From Guadua angustifolia (taxonomy: Eukaryota > Streptophyta > Magnoliopsida > Poales > Poaceae), in contig CM070500.1 of assembly GCA_036346375.1 (NCBI GenBank), forward strand, positions 78,286,437 to 78,350,436: 64,000 nucleotides of DNA. Direction: 5' to 3'. The position numbers and the translations under genes were made by a program. The number at the start of each line of letters is the position of its first letter. The stretch's first letter is position 1. Below, piece by piece: positions 1-10,306 of the stretch. The notes beneath the pieces were generated by a model that searched no databases, had not been told where the DNA came from, and saw only the letters and a program-made list of their open reading frames with translations.

Positions 1-760
1 GAGCTGGTTGTTAAGTTAAGGCAATAGGATATGCTATCACACTCGAGGGAGCTTGATGCCTTGCTGTCAAGCTAGGAGAGTGTGGCAGCATGTTTATCAA
101 GCTGCCGCGGTACACAAATGTGTCAAATGATATATATTACTTATCGGTGCTTCACGATCGAGAATAGACTCTTTTTGTATTGATTTACACGGGGATTAAA
201 AAAAAGCTAAGGCTTCTATTTTGCTTCGCGTTGGGCTTAGTAGGTCCCGTCGGTTTGCCTTTGCCTTTCCATGAGACGTAATCATTGCTCTTCAAAAAAA
301 AACTAAACTAGTGATCATTATTCACTTTTTAACCTTTATCTACCATCCCTCAAATCCCTCTTTCGTCCCTACAAAATCTCTAACAAAAAAAAGCTCTATA
401 ACTAATAAATTAATAACTAAAAAAATGTAGTACTTGTTCTAACAATCTCCCTTCACTCTCTTTATGTTATGCGGCCAAGATGCAATACAAATAATGGTGG
501 CGAAGCCAAGAGCGTGACAGGCAGAGACATGGTGTGAGTCAAGACGTAGCTTGATTAGTATTGCGGCGGAGTCAAGAACATGACACAAGCTAAGTTCAGT
601 AAAAAAAATTTAACGCACTAAGTAATATTATCTTTATATGTAGAAAACAAGGGCATGTGGCTAGTTTGCTGAAATCATATAAAACCCTATATTTTCAGAG
701 AGGTACGTTGAGCTCCCGTCCGTACCGCCCGTTTTCTACCGTGAAAATTTACATTGCCTC
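1..760. other. Intergenic, no gene recognised
   Basis: AT-rich sequence with no convincing coding frame. It could include the 3' flank of a gene to the left of the window, but no coding end is visible. I see no RNA gene or complete transposon here. Confidence 0.5.
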
Positions 761-764
761 ATAT

Positions 765-1403
765 AGCATCTCCAAGAGGAGCCCTAAATAGGTTGCTAAT
801 TGTAATTATAGGGTTTTGATGGAAAAAAAGCACTCCAACAAAGGTTGTATTTTGAGAAAAATTATCAAAATAGGTTTAGGACTCGGAGCCCTGTTGCTAT
901 ATTTAGCAACGCTCCTCCGGCCCTATCGATGGAGCTCTTCAATGAGGCGCCGTGCAGTGCCGGTGCCCTCAAAGATCTAGGACCTCAACTACCCTTCCAT
1001 CACCGTGTACGACTTGGGCCCGCCCGACAGCGGCGGCAGGCGCAGGTCAAGAATGTCAGTCACGAACACGTATCTGGCCATTGTCGTCCGGAACCCGAGG
1101 GCGTCAGCAGTGACGGTGACCCCAGGATCTTGGCGTTCGGGCGTGGGCAGAGAAGGAGTTCGAGTAAGCGCGGTGAGGAACGCCATGGGCGACGTGGACT
1201 ACACGTTCGGCGCCATTGTTTGGTCCGACGGGAACCATCAGGTGAGGAGTCCTCTCGTCGTGAAGACGCAGGGATGAATGAAAGATTGGAGATTTAGGGT
1301 CTAATTGCTGGAGTCAATAGCTATCTTGGGTCCTAATTTTTTTAGTTTAGACCCTATTTTGAGGTATAGGACTTTATTTTAAGGCTTGACTATTAGAGAT
1401 GCT
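765..1403. mobile_element. Possible Pack-type non-autonomous DNA transposon carrying a protease fragment
   Basis: The segment starts with AGCATCTCCAA and ends with TTAGAGATGCT, an imperfect inverted repeat of about 11 bp. The AT-rich ends flank a GC-rich block that encodes part of a subtilisin-like protease. A host gene fragment between short inverted repeats is what a Pack-type (gene-capturing) element looks like. I did not find a clear target site duplication, so the boundaries and superfamily (PIF/Harbinger, Mutator or hAT) are open. Confidence 0.4.
981..1277 (+). pseudogene. Subtilisin-like serine protease (SBT) C-terminal fragment
   Basis: Reading from 981 gives DLNYPSITVYDLGPPDSGG, then after about 55 residues a segment ending YTFGAIVWSDGNHQVRSPLV. 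These are the hallmarks of the carboxy-terminal fibronectin-III-like domain of plant subtilases, where 'LNYPSI' opens the domain and 'WSDG-H-VRSP-VV' closes it just before the stop. The frame is open to the natural TGA at 1275-1277, but the middle of the domain is short and altered. The propeptide, the protease domain and the Asp/His/Ser triad are absent. It is therefore a gene fragment, probably captured by the surrounding element, with no proteolytic capacity. Confidence 0.75.
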
Positions 1404-1426
1404 TTTAGTTCTCCTCACTTTTTATA

Positions 1427-1550
1427 GGAGCATGCGTAACTCAGTTGGTTAGAGCCGTCATTTGCTAGCCTCCGGTTCGAATGTTACCCGCGCAATACAC
1501 TACACCAAAATTTGGTGAAGGCTATTGTGTCTTTACGTTACATTTTTTTA
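1427..1550 (+). mobile_element. tRNA-derived SINE
   Basis: The left part resembles a tRNA gene: an A-box-like CGTAACTCAGTTGGTTAGAG at 1434-1453 and a B-box GGTTCGAAT at 1474. About 65 bp of unrelated body follows, with a T-rich end (CATTTTTTTAG). The tRNA arms do not pair as a functional tRNA should, and the body plus poly-T tail fit plant p-SINE-type elements. Target duplications were not clear. Confidence 0.65.
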
Positions 1551-1563
1551 GAAAATAGAAAAG

Positions 1564-2030
1564 AATTTCGCTGCTTTGATTGGACTATTTAGTCATGTCA
1601 TAAATTTTTAAAACTTTTTAAAAGGGTCCTCTAAGCATGCTTAGCTTACCATAAAAAATTCTGAATCATGATCGGATTCGTGCGTTTTATAAAAAAATAC
1701 CGATAATGCTACAATACATTTAAAGCAATTTCGCTGATTTGGACGAGTTGCTAAATTTGCGAGTTTTTGAAAATTTTTGTGGAGGGTCCTGAAAATATGC
1801 CTACACTGCCATATAAATTTCAAATCATGATCAAGCTGTTGCGATTTTTAAAAATTCTGACAATACTACTGACACATTTCAAATAGTTTTACTGGTTTAA
1901 TTGAGCTGCTAAATCTGTAAATTATTTAAATTTTGTAGAATAGTCCTGAGAGCATGCCTGAGCTAACATAAAAAAACATAGATCGTGATCAAGCTTTTGC
2001 AATATTTAGAAACTATGATAATTTGATTTT
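1564..2030. repeat. Three diverged tandem copies of a ~155-bp AT-rich unit
   Basis: Units begin near 1564, 1729 and 1885. Each contains in the same order: a 'TT-GCTG-TTTGATTGGA'-like start, a run of A/T with TTTTTAAA, 'GGGTCCT', 'GCATGC', 'ATAAA', 'ATCATGATC', and a poly-T/A end. Identity is low, so the array is old. No coding potential. Confidence 0.55.
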
Positions 2031-2105
2031 ATCCCCTGGAGTTGTATTCCCAAAGAAAATTTTCTCTTTATTAAAATCTATACCTATATCAACAATTATT
2101 TTCGT

Positions 2106-2137
2106 CCGTAGCAACACACGGGCTACTGAGCTTCTAG
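2106..2137 (+). mobile_element. Helitron-like 3' terminus
   Basis: A short hairpin (CCGT...ACGG, 2106-2121) is followed about 12 bp later by CTAG (2134-2137) and a host T. Helitrons end in CTRR with a hairpin 10-12 bp upstream and insert between A and T. The 'gcaac-cacggg' core is common at the ends of grass non-autonomous Helitrons. The 5' end was not identified. Confidence 0.4.
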
Positions 2138-2387
2138 TTAACGTCTTGTTACCGTCGTTGTCGACGTCTACTCCTGTTGGGAAGTAAGGATCGAACGCTC
2201 CGTTACGATTGGTGGGGGTAGGTGTGTGGGGGCCGCATCAACAGCGCCTGTGCACACGTCTGCTCCACGGAGCACCGGCCGGGCCGTGCGCGGCCCCACC
2301 ATGCTGATGATTTACTGATGACGCATGTGTTGCATAGGAGTTCTCCGTAATGGAGTGCATCTCTTGGTTTAAATTGAAATTTTTTAA

Positions 2388-3978
2388 AATAATAATTTTT
2401 TATTCAAATTACAAAAATATATTTTGATTTAAAAAATTATACCTCTTTTGCCATATGATTAGACGACAAGAGTGCAAAACGCAGAAAAACTGAGTCAGCG
2501 TTGATATGGACTCTCTGCCGCCAAATAAAAAGGTGATAAGACTATGTCGTCAAACCATTTGGCGACAAGGATATGTCGTCATTTCATTTGTAGGTTTCAG
2601 ATGGAAAGCAAATTTTGAATAGGACCTTTTTCCAGATTATGGTAGTACATATATGAAAGGATGTATATGTGCTATTCCTTCATAATTTTTCATTTAAACA
2701 TGTTATTTTACGGACTACCGGAAAAGCTTAAGTGACCATGCAGTTTACACGATTACGGTCCAGTTTTCTAGATCTATCTACATCTACATTCCTAAAAATA
2801 TATATCTATTTAGATCTATCTATAAAAACTATCTATATTCGTAAAAATATATATCTATATACTTCTATCTATAAAAAACATCTACACCCCTAAAAATATA
2901 TATCTATTTACTTCTATCCTAAAAAAATCTACACTCCTAAAAATACATATCTATCTGTAAAAAACAACTACGTTCTTAAAAATATATATCTATCCGGATC
3001 TATCTATAAGAACTATCTACATTCGCAAATATCTACACTCCTAAAAATACATATGTATCTATATCTATCTGTAAAAACAACTACATTTCTAAAAATATAT
3101 ATCTATCTAGATCTATATGTAAAAACTATCTACATTTGTAAAAATATATATCTATACACTTCTATATGTAAAAAACATCTACACTCCTAAAAATATATTA
3201 CCTATCTATTTCTATCTGAAAAAAATCTACACTCCTAAAAATACATATCTATCTACATCTATCTATAAAAAATAACTACATTCCTAACAATATATATCTA
3301 TCTAGATTTAACGGTAAAAACTATCTACATTTGTAAATATATATATATATATATCTACTTAAATGTATTTGTACAAACCAACTAAATTACTACAAATATA
3401 CTAAATCTATCCGTAACCTTTAAATTAAACTAGATCTATTATTTTTGCTATCCTATCATGGTATATTGCTAAACAAAATAAATAAAAAAATTACCTGTAA
3501 ATAAAACAGAAACCTCAAATCTAGCTTTCTTCTCCCTATTCCCTTCTCTCCCTTCCTCTTCTCTCCCTACTTCCTTTTTCCTTTCTCTCCTCTCCCTTCC
3601 TCTCATCCCTTCTCTTTCTCTGAACACGAACAAATGACAAAGCTCGTGGGCACACAGTAAACGTGCTATGTTTATATAAACGTTTTTGTCGCCCGTTGGT
3701 TTGACGACGGAGACGCGCGGCTCCCTTTGTCGCCAAACTATCGGTCGATTTTTGATTTGTCGCCGTATAGTTTGGTGACAGGGAGCCAGAACCGTTTTTT
3801 CGCTTACGTGGTGCCAACGTGGCTCTCTATCGCCCGACGATACGGCTACAAGTATCTTTGTCGCTCGATGAAATGGCGATATTTAGCTCTCGTTATTTCA
3901 AACGGCGACAGAAGTATAATGTTATAATTTTTTTGAATCGAGGCATATTTTTGCAATTTGAATAAAAAATATTCGTTT
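2388..3978. mobile_element. Long-TIR non-autonomous DNA transposon or foldback element
   Basis: The left end (about 2388-2445) and the reverse complement of the right end (about 3923-3978) match: both read ATTTTTTATTCAAATT, then RCAAAAATAT, then GATT-AAAAAATTATA. Inside each end are GTCG-rich motifs (2464-2600 and 3685-3915; for example TTTGGCGACA and TGTCGCCAAAC), again in inverted arrangement. The core is the 49-bp minisatellite. No transposase gene is present. Mutator-like is likely given the long AT-rich inverted repeats, but no 9-bp target duplication was confirmed. Confidence 0.5.
2784..3350. repeat. 49-bp minisatellite with four-monomer higher-order organisation
   Basis: Monomers start at 2784, 2833, 2882, 2929, 2968, 3017, 3033, 3081, 3130, 3179, 3227, 3276 and 3325. 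Each starts CTACA/CTATA, then TCCTAAAAATATATATCTAT, and ends in an A-run. Four subtypes recur in order. A ends AAAACTAT and carries TAGATCTAT. B starts with TTCGT or TTTGT and ends AAAACAT. C ends AAAAAAAT. D carries ATACATATCTAT and ends with an A-rich run closing in AA. The order is A-B-C-D, A-b-D (B reduced to 16 bp, C lost), A-B-C-D, A-B. Confidence 0.8.
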
Positions 3979-4723
3979 AAATTGACTTTGGAGTTTGGAG
4001 GTTTCGATGAGCCAGTTATGAGTTTATCTATGGCTCTACGCCGTACTGAATGTTTAGACTGAGCTGGTCCTTCGAGAAAAGAGATGGAAAAAAAACTATG
4101 GCCCTTCAAGGGTGTGCTTGTTGTTTGTATCCAAATGGTACACGGAATAGAACTATTCTATTTTAGATTGTGCGATATAAATTCTATTCATTAAAATAAT
4201 ATAACTAAATGGTACAACATTATCTCATCCCATTCAACATTATCCTACCAACCAAACACACCATGGAATATGGGAATTTCTTGGATTCATATGAAAATCC
4301 TATCAAAACTCCATACAGTTGTTGCATGGGTATGTTAGTTTTTTTTTCAAAAAAAATCATTTTCCGGAATGAAAGGGTTGAGAAATTTTTTTTACAATAT
4401 TATTTGAAAAAGACTAAATAATAAAAGTATTTTTCATGGAGCAACAATAAACTACAAGTAATTGTACTACTCATCATACATCTTACTTTCTCATTTTCTA
4501 TTTTTCTAGGAAGAGAAGGGTCAAGTACAGATATACTAATGCAGTACGGTGACAGTGACAAACTGTGCAATGGAGTGCCTAGTACATTTCCAATGATTGG
4601 AGCTGCAGAGATCACGTCACTGTGTACAGGAATGAAATCGGATCAAACATAGATGAGTAATAGTTCTATTGTATTTGTTTTTATTTTTTTATATGTTTAT
4701 GACTATGGTTACACTAGATATAA
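3979..4723. other. Intergenic AT-rich spacer
   Basis: No coding region, RNA gene or complete element recognised between the long-TIR element and the first CACTA terminus. The last bases, TAA at 4721-4723, are the left target duplication of the CACTA element. Confidence 0.5.
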
Positions 4724-4744
4724 CACTACAGGAAACAGCGAAAT

Positions 4745-4925
4745 TAACGTCGGCCATATTAATTACCGTCGGCCAAGGAATATGCCGATGTTAATTAAGT
4801 AATTACCGTCGGCTGAAATTGGACCGACGTTAATTAGGTAATTAACGTCGGCTAAAAGACCAGGCCGACGTTAATTCGGTAATTAATGTCGGCCAAAAGA
4901 CCAGGCTACGACGTTAATTTATGAG
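4745..4925. repeat. Left subterminal repeats of CACTA 1
   Basis: Alternating direct and inverted copies of (G)CCGACGTTAATT and AATTAACGTCGGC, about every 20-25 bp. A further small cluster lies at 5238-5305 (TAATTAGTTAATTAACGCC, GCCGACGGTAATTAAG). By analogy with En/Spm these are presumed transposase-binding sites. Confidence 0.8.
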
Positions 4926-6205
4926 ATAAGGTTGGCGTTCGCTTCGCGCGCCAATCCCACCCGGACGAAAAACATTTCGCGTTAGCGCTGCGCTCACACG
5001 TCCGCGCCGCCCACACAGCCCGCGCCACGCGCCGGCTGCTTGCCACGGCCGCCGCGTCGCCCGCCGCTCGAAGAGCCCAGCGCCGCCACCGCCATGCCGC
5101 GACCTCCTCTCCATCCGGGCATGACCTGCCCCCGGCGACCTGTCCCCAGCGCCCTCCTCCTCTCGAAGGCCACAAGCTTGAAGGTCGGTGTCCTGCGTCC
5201 TCCTCCTCTCTGCATGGCTCTATGGAATGTCGTGGGGTAATTAGTTAAGTAATGGGGTAATTAGTTAATTAACGCCTCGGTGAAAACCCCGCCGACGGTA
5301 ATTAAGCGCTAATGCTAGCTGCATGGATGCCAATGTCTTGTATATTATATGCTAGTTCTGCCCTCGGTCCTAATGAGAACTAGTGTTAGGATATTTTCCT
5401 TTTTACGAGCAGGATCATGATTGGTATGCGCATGCTTGCTTGCTTGTCGTTACTAGCCTTGTGTCTTCATTTGCACGATGGATTAGTTAGTCGTTAGTTG
5501 CCACGGATCCTAAGTGGATTGCTTGATTGCGAGGGTGTGCAAGGTGCTATCAAAAGTCATATATATCATGTGCTATCTTGATGGGAGATGGCAAGTGCTG
5601 ATTATTAGTCATATATATCATGTGCTATCTTGATGGGAAATGGATCGCTTTTGTATGACTAGCTTTTTATGCTCGAGTAATGGATATGCGACTTTTGTTT
5701 AGCATGCACTAATTGTATGGGTTATGTAGCGGCTACCTTGTTGATCGATACCACCTTCTAATTGGAGTCCATTTTGTGCTTATAAATATATATTTGAGTA
5801 ATAGATTATCGTCGGATTTTTATTTTTATTTGAAATCACATAGTGTCACGAAACCTATCGTCCACTCGTTTGGATCGGCATGTCTCACATGTGTGACATG
5901 TGAGATGTGCTGTCCGAATTGTCCCTTTTTGGATACCTCGGAGTGGATGACAAAGTCGGTATTTATGAGCCCAGTCTGAATGAAATTCGGCGTCATAACC
6001 TGTTGTTCTCCCCGCACCATATCCGGCGTGCGGTGGAGAACAACGGGTTATGTCGAAATTTCATTCGACTCTACAGCTCGCTAAATCCGCTTTGTCACCA
6101 CTCTTAGGTGGGTTTAGGACATATCCTTTCCTATAGATGTAGGGTCGTGATATATAGAAACAAAATGAATCTTATAATCGTTGATTTAACCTATATAGCC
6201 TCAAG
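4926..6205 (+). other. CACTA 1 leader region: GC-rich segment plus hairpin motifs
   Basis: A GC-rich block (about 4930-5215) is followed by AT-rich sequence, as in the 5' exon and intron of grass CACTA transposase genes; no protein is recognisable. Two inverted repeats stand out: ATGTCTCACATG / CATGTGAGATGT at 5880-5912, and CATAACCTGTTGTTCTCC / GGAGAACAACGGGTTATG at 5994-6051. Confidence 0.5.
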
Positions 6206-8128
6206 TATGGGTGACGCACCGCCGATGGATGTATGAAGGTTGGGAGAAAAGTGGGGCTCACTCGACCGAGTGGACGGTCAAGGCTACCGCTTTTGTCGAT
6301 CGTGCCTTCTCTATGTCTAGTATCATTAAGGTGAAGTGCCCATGCAAAGAAGTACTAGTAATTTCCACCCCGGACAAGAAATCGATGTCTCGCACTGTGT
6401 CGGTTCGGTTTCATGCCAAGCTTTGAGTTATGGGTACATCATGGTGAGGCACGTGCTCAAGGACCCGGTTGCGGTTGAAGAGGAAGATGATAGGGCGGCG
6501 ATGATAGGATGGATGAGATGCTAGAAGCTTTGCGTCCCAGAGATTGACGAGACTCGGAGGATCCGCCAACACGTGAGGTTCGGGAGTTCTTTGAGCTACT
6601 TAAAGCTTCAAGAGCTATTGCACGAACACACCTAAAGTGACCCAAATTGCTTTTGTGACGCTGCTCATGGCCATTAAGTCCAAGTATTTATTTTCCAATA
6701 ATTGTTACAATGATCTCGTGGAATTGATCTTCGATATAACGCCGTGAATCATAAGATGCCTAGAGACATGTACCGCCTAAGAAGTTGTTGTCCGGTCTCG
6801 GATGAAGTATGAGAAGATTGATGTGTGCAAGGATAAGCGCATGCTTTTCTGGAAGGAGCATGAGAAAGAGAAGCATTGCTTAGTGTGCAAAAAACCAAGA
6901 TTTGTCGAGGTGGTGAACGAAGAAGGTGAAAAGGTAACGACCGATGTTGCACACAAGCAACTTCGGTACATGCCTCTCACACCTAGGCCGAAGCGGTTGT
7001 TTATCTCAAAACGAAGTGCTGTGCACATGAGGTGGCACAAAGAAGGTGTGCGTGAGAACGACGGAGTAATGGTGCACCCGTCAGATAGTGAGGCATGGAA
7101 GGCTCTAGATAGCTTTGACGAGGATTTCGCGAGGGATGCGTGAAATGTTCGCATTGGGTTGGCGATCGATGGTTTCACGCCTTTCAACACAACCGCCGCA
7201 TCATACTCGTCTTGGCGGTCTTTGCTATTCCATACAACCTTCCACCTTCCCTTTGCATGAAATATGAGTTTATGTTCACGTGCCTCATCATACCGCCCCA
7301 ACATCCCGAAAGCGCCTCAATGTGATGCTCAAACCCTTGATCAAGAGCTGAAAAAATTATGGACAGGGGTAGAGGCGTATGATCGCTATAAGAAATGTAA
7401 ATTCAACCTTCGTGTTGCATATTTGTGGTCCGCCCATGATTTCATGGCCTATGGTATTTTTGCTGGCCGGAGCCGCTATGGAAATTTGACATGTCCGATC
7501 TGTGGTTCGCATAATCGATTGTTTTCGCTTTGTAAATGGTGGAAAGATCTGTTACTTCGATTGCCATAGGCGTTTCGCCTCGAGACACGCCTTTAGGTTC
7601 CAGAGAATGCCTTCCGTGGACACAGCTTGTCGAAAGGGTCCGCCAAACGCCTAACCGGGCGTAAATTGCCGATATGCCGAGTAAATTGGTGGAGAAAGAA
7701 GATGGGTTTGAAGGGTTTGGAGAGGAGCACAACCGACTCACATTTGTAGATTATGGGAGCTCCCATATGCGAAGGCTTTGATTCTCGATGCACAACATTG
7801 ACGCTATGCATCGAGAACGTAACGCTGGTGAAAGCATTATAAGCACGGTCATGGATATGACGGACAAGACAAAAGACAACCTAAAGGCCCAAGAGACTTA
7901 GCAGAGATCTCAGAATCGCCAACACTTGAGCTCACCGGCAGGGGTAAGCCACGCTACCCATTTTGCCTTAAACCTAAAGAAAAGAAAGAAGTGTTGAGGT
8001 GGATGAAGAAATTGAAATTTTCCGATGGTTACGCAATGGATTGAGACGAGCTGTGAATGTGAATACGGGAAGCTAAATGGGTTGAAGAGCCACGATTACC
8101 ACATAATCATGGAAAGACTCTCACTGTA

Positions 8129-8695
8129 ATGTTTCGTGGGTATCTTAATGATAATGTGTGGAAGGTGCTAGCTGAGCTAAGTTATTTCTATAGACAATTA
8201 TGTGCTAAAGAAATATCGAAAGACATGATGGAGAGGTTGGAGAAAGAGATACCAGTGCTTGTATGCAAGATGGAAAAAATATTCCCTCCGGGTTTCTTCA
8301 ATCCAATGCAACATCTACTTGTTCATCTACCTTCGGCTAAGGTAGGTGGCCCTGTTCAGTATAGGTGGATGTATCACATTGAAAGAGCTCTAAAGAAACT
8401 TCGAGCTATGGTTGGCAATAAGGCAAGAGTTGAAGGGTGCATTGCAGAAGCATTTTCTCTAAAAGAGATATCATACTTCTCGAGTGTATACTTTGCAGAG
8501 GAACACAAAGTCAATGCTCCCACGATGCGGTACCATGTAGATGAAGAGACACCTTGTAGTGACCTACAGATTTTCCAATGGAGAGGTACTACCGTTAGTA
8601 GTTGCACTGCTTACTATTACACTTCGGAAGAAAAGAAGTTTGCTTTGCTGTACATGTACTCCAATATGGAAGAGATGGAACAATATTTCACGTAA
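8129..8695 (+). pseudogene. Open segment of the TNP2 pseudogene (DUF4218-like)
   Basis: The longest uninterrupted piece of the first CACTA transposase, 188 codons. It begins FRGYLNDNVWKVLAELS and includes the conserved FPPGFFNPMQHLLVHLP and YRWMYHIERALKKL stretches of the DUF4218 family found downstream of the TNP2 core. The first Met is only where the frame reopens; the natural gene starts upstream. Confidence 0.8.
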
Positions 8696-9066
8696 GCGTT
8701 TACTTTGTACATGTCAATCAAGCTATGCTGCCGAAGACATCATTCATTTATGTATCCATTTACGTTTTCATTTACAGTGAATTCGATAAGCAGAACTGGA
8801 CGTCTATTCGTCAGCCAACTGCCAAGCAACTTAATACGATGCGTCGGGATGGAATAAATGGGGGCCCTAATTTCATGACTTGGTTCCGAGATCATGTAAC
8901 ACCTTCACATCCTATAATATTTTGTAATGTTACGTTTCAATATATTATAAATCTTATACAACTTCAATCATATTTTGTTGGCGGTCGTGAAATATGGGAA
9001 CGTCCATGAGGACTTGCTTCACTATCCTATGGCAGCAGAATCGTTAAAAGCTATGGGCGATATGAC

Positions 9067-9438
9067 GTGAACGGGTTCCGGTTCCGTTCAACCAAATTTG
9101 AAGCTGGTCGTCCCCTTGCGGCCACAACAAATACTGGAGTTGTAACTAGGGCAATCGATGCACAAGGGATCGAAATAAATTTCTATGGAATCATTCAAAA
9201 CATCCTCGAGTTCAAGTTTGCAGGGAATAAGGAGCTCAAAGTAGTCTTTTTCGATTGTGTTTGGTCTCATAGCAAACATGGGACTCATCAAAACCAGTAT
9301 GGGATGGTAGAAGTCAAACACAACGAACAGCTACATGGCTATGACAATTTTATCCTTGCTCACCAAGTTGAGCAGGTGTATTATATGCCATATCCATGCA
9401 CAAGACCGAAAGTGCTTGGTGGGTTGTGTACAAAGTGA
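9067..9438 (+). pseudogene. Open segment of the TNP2 pseudogene (DUF4216-like)
   Basis: A 123-codon open stretch beginning inside the motif VNGFRFRSTKFEAGR, characteristic of the DUF4216 domain near the end of grass CACTA transposases. It continues through VFFDCVWSH. It closes at a TGA after GGLCTK, where related proteins continue with 'VNPRERL'; those residues follow directly after the stop-bearing shift. Confidence 0.78.
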
Positions 9439-10071
9439 ATCCTCGAGAACGGTTACATACTCCGGTGATGTCAAGTTATCTTGATAGCCACCAGAGGCCA
9501 TGGAGGTTGTTGAGGTTTTCCAAGATGAAGAATTGCCAAGCACTTTTGATATAGAGACGGTCCAGTCTCGATTCTTTAGTCGGAGACCGTGGAGATATAA
9601 CGATTCTCGAGTTACGGAAAAGACAACCAATCAAGAAAAAGTAACAAGTCGTCCCTTAGAAAGAAGGAGACTACATCATCGCGACATTGATGAATTTTGA
9701 CAAGTAATTTTGTGTGTTTATTATCTTGTTCATTCGCTCATTATTATTGTTGTTGTACTAACTTGATATTTTTCTTTCAACAGATGCCCCGACGATCAAG
9801 CGGTGGCGAAGGATTCTCGATGGTAGGAGGAAGTCCATGGTTCGCACGACGAGGAGGCCTTGTTTGAGTAGCGCTTCAAGCGCAAGTAGACGGCGTGCTT
9901 TGTTGAGTCCAAGGAGCCCGAGTTGCGAGTCGTAGTGTTCCTTTGCGAGTGGAGAGGTAACTAAGCGCTTGATGTGTACTTCATGTCAAAACATAAATAT
10001 GACATAAATATAACTGTCTTTGTATTATTTCGCAGGATGAGACGACGGAGGAAGAAGTGGCTGCTGCCATG

Positions 10072-10306
10072 GATGTTGATGCAGTAAACTAGAATGTTAT
10101 ATTCTCTTAATTTATTTGATTATTATCTTCTTTATTCATTCATTATTATTGTTGTTGTAGCTGGGATCGAGGAGGATCAGGAGGCTCTGATGTTGACGCA
10201 GGTAAACTAGAATGTTATATTCTCTTAATTTATTTGATTATTATCTTCTTTATTCATTCATTATTATTGTTGTTGTAGCTGGGATCGATGAGGATCAGGA
10301 GGCCGA
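10072..10306 (+). repeat. 117-bp tandem duplication of an intron-exon unit in CACTA 1
   Basis: 10,072-10,188 and 10,189-10,306 are nearly identical. Each contains the intron-like GTAAACTAGAATGTTATATT...TTGTTGTAG and the exon-like CTGGGATCGA.GAGGATCAGGAGG. The first copy reads GATGCAGTAAAC and the second GACGCAGGTAAAC, so the first donor site has lost a G. Confidence 0.85.

Larger units (their letters stand above)
6206..9702 (+). pseudogene. TNP2-type CACTA transposase pseudogene
   Basis: Domains follow in the order of grass CACTA transposases. The transposase-associated domain (RRWMYEGWEKSGAHSTEW, about 6218-6270, then CPC) comes first. The TNP2 core follows, with FWKEHEKEKHC at 6850, HMRWHKEG at 7027, a LTCPICG zinc pair at 7485 and a degraded MH motif near 7810. 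Next is a DUF4218-like segment (8129-8695, with MQHLLVHLPSAKVGGPVQYR), then a DUF4216-like segment (9067-9435, ending YYMPYPCTRP). The enzyme would cut and join CACTA ends in the nucleus. Numerous stops and one-base shifts (for example near 6420, 7140, 7250, 7570-8130 and 8695) break it into pieces, so no active protein can be made. Confidence 0.88.

Noticed and set aside
1427..1550. A tRNA gene
   Set aside because: A- and B-box-like motifs are present but acceptor and other stems do not pair, and a SINE body with T-run follows.
5040..5240. Pro/Arg-rich frames near the left end of CACTA 1
   Set aside because: Short, open on both strands, GC-rich, no domain; probably a leader region.
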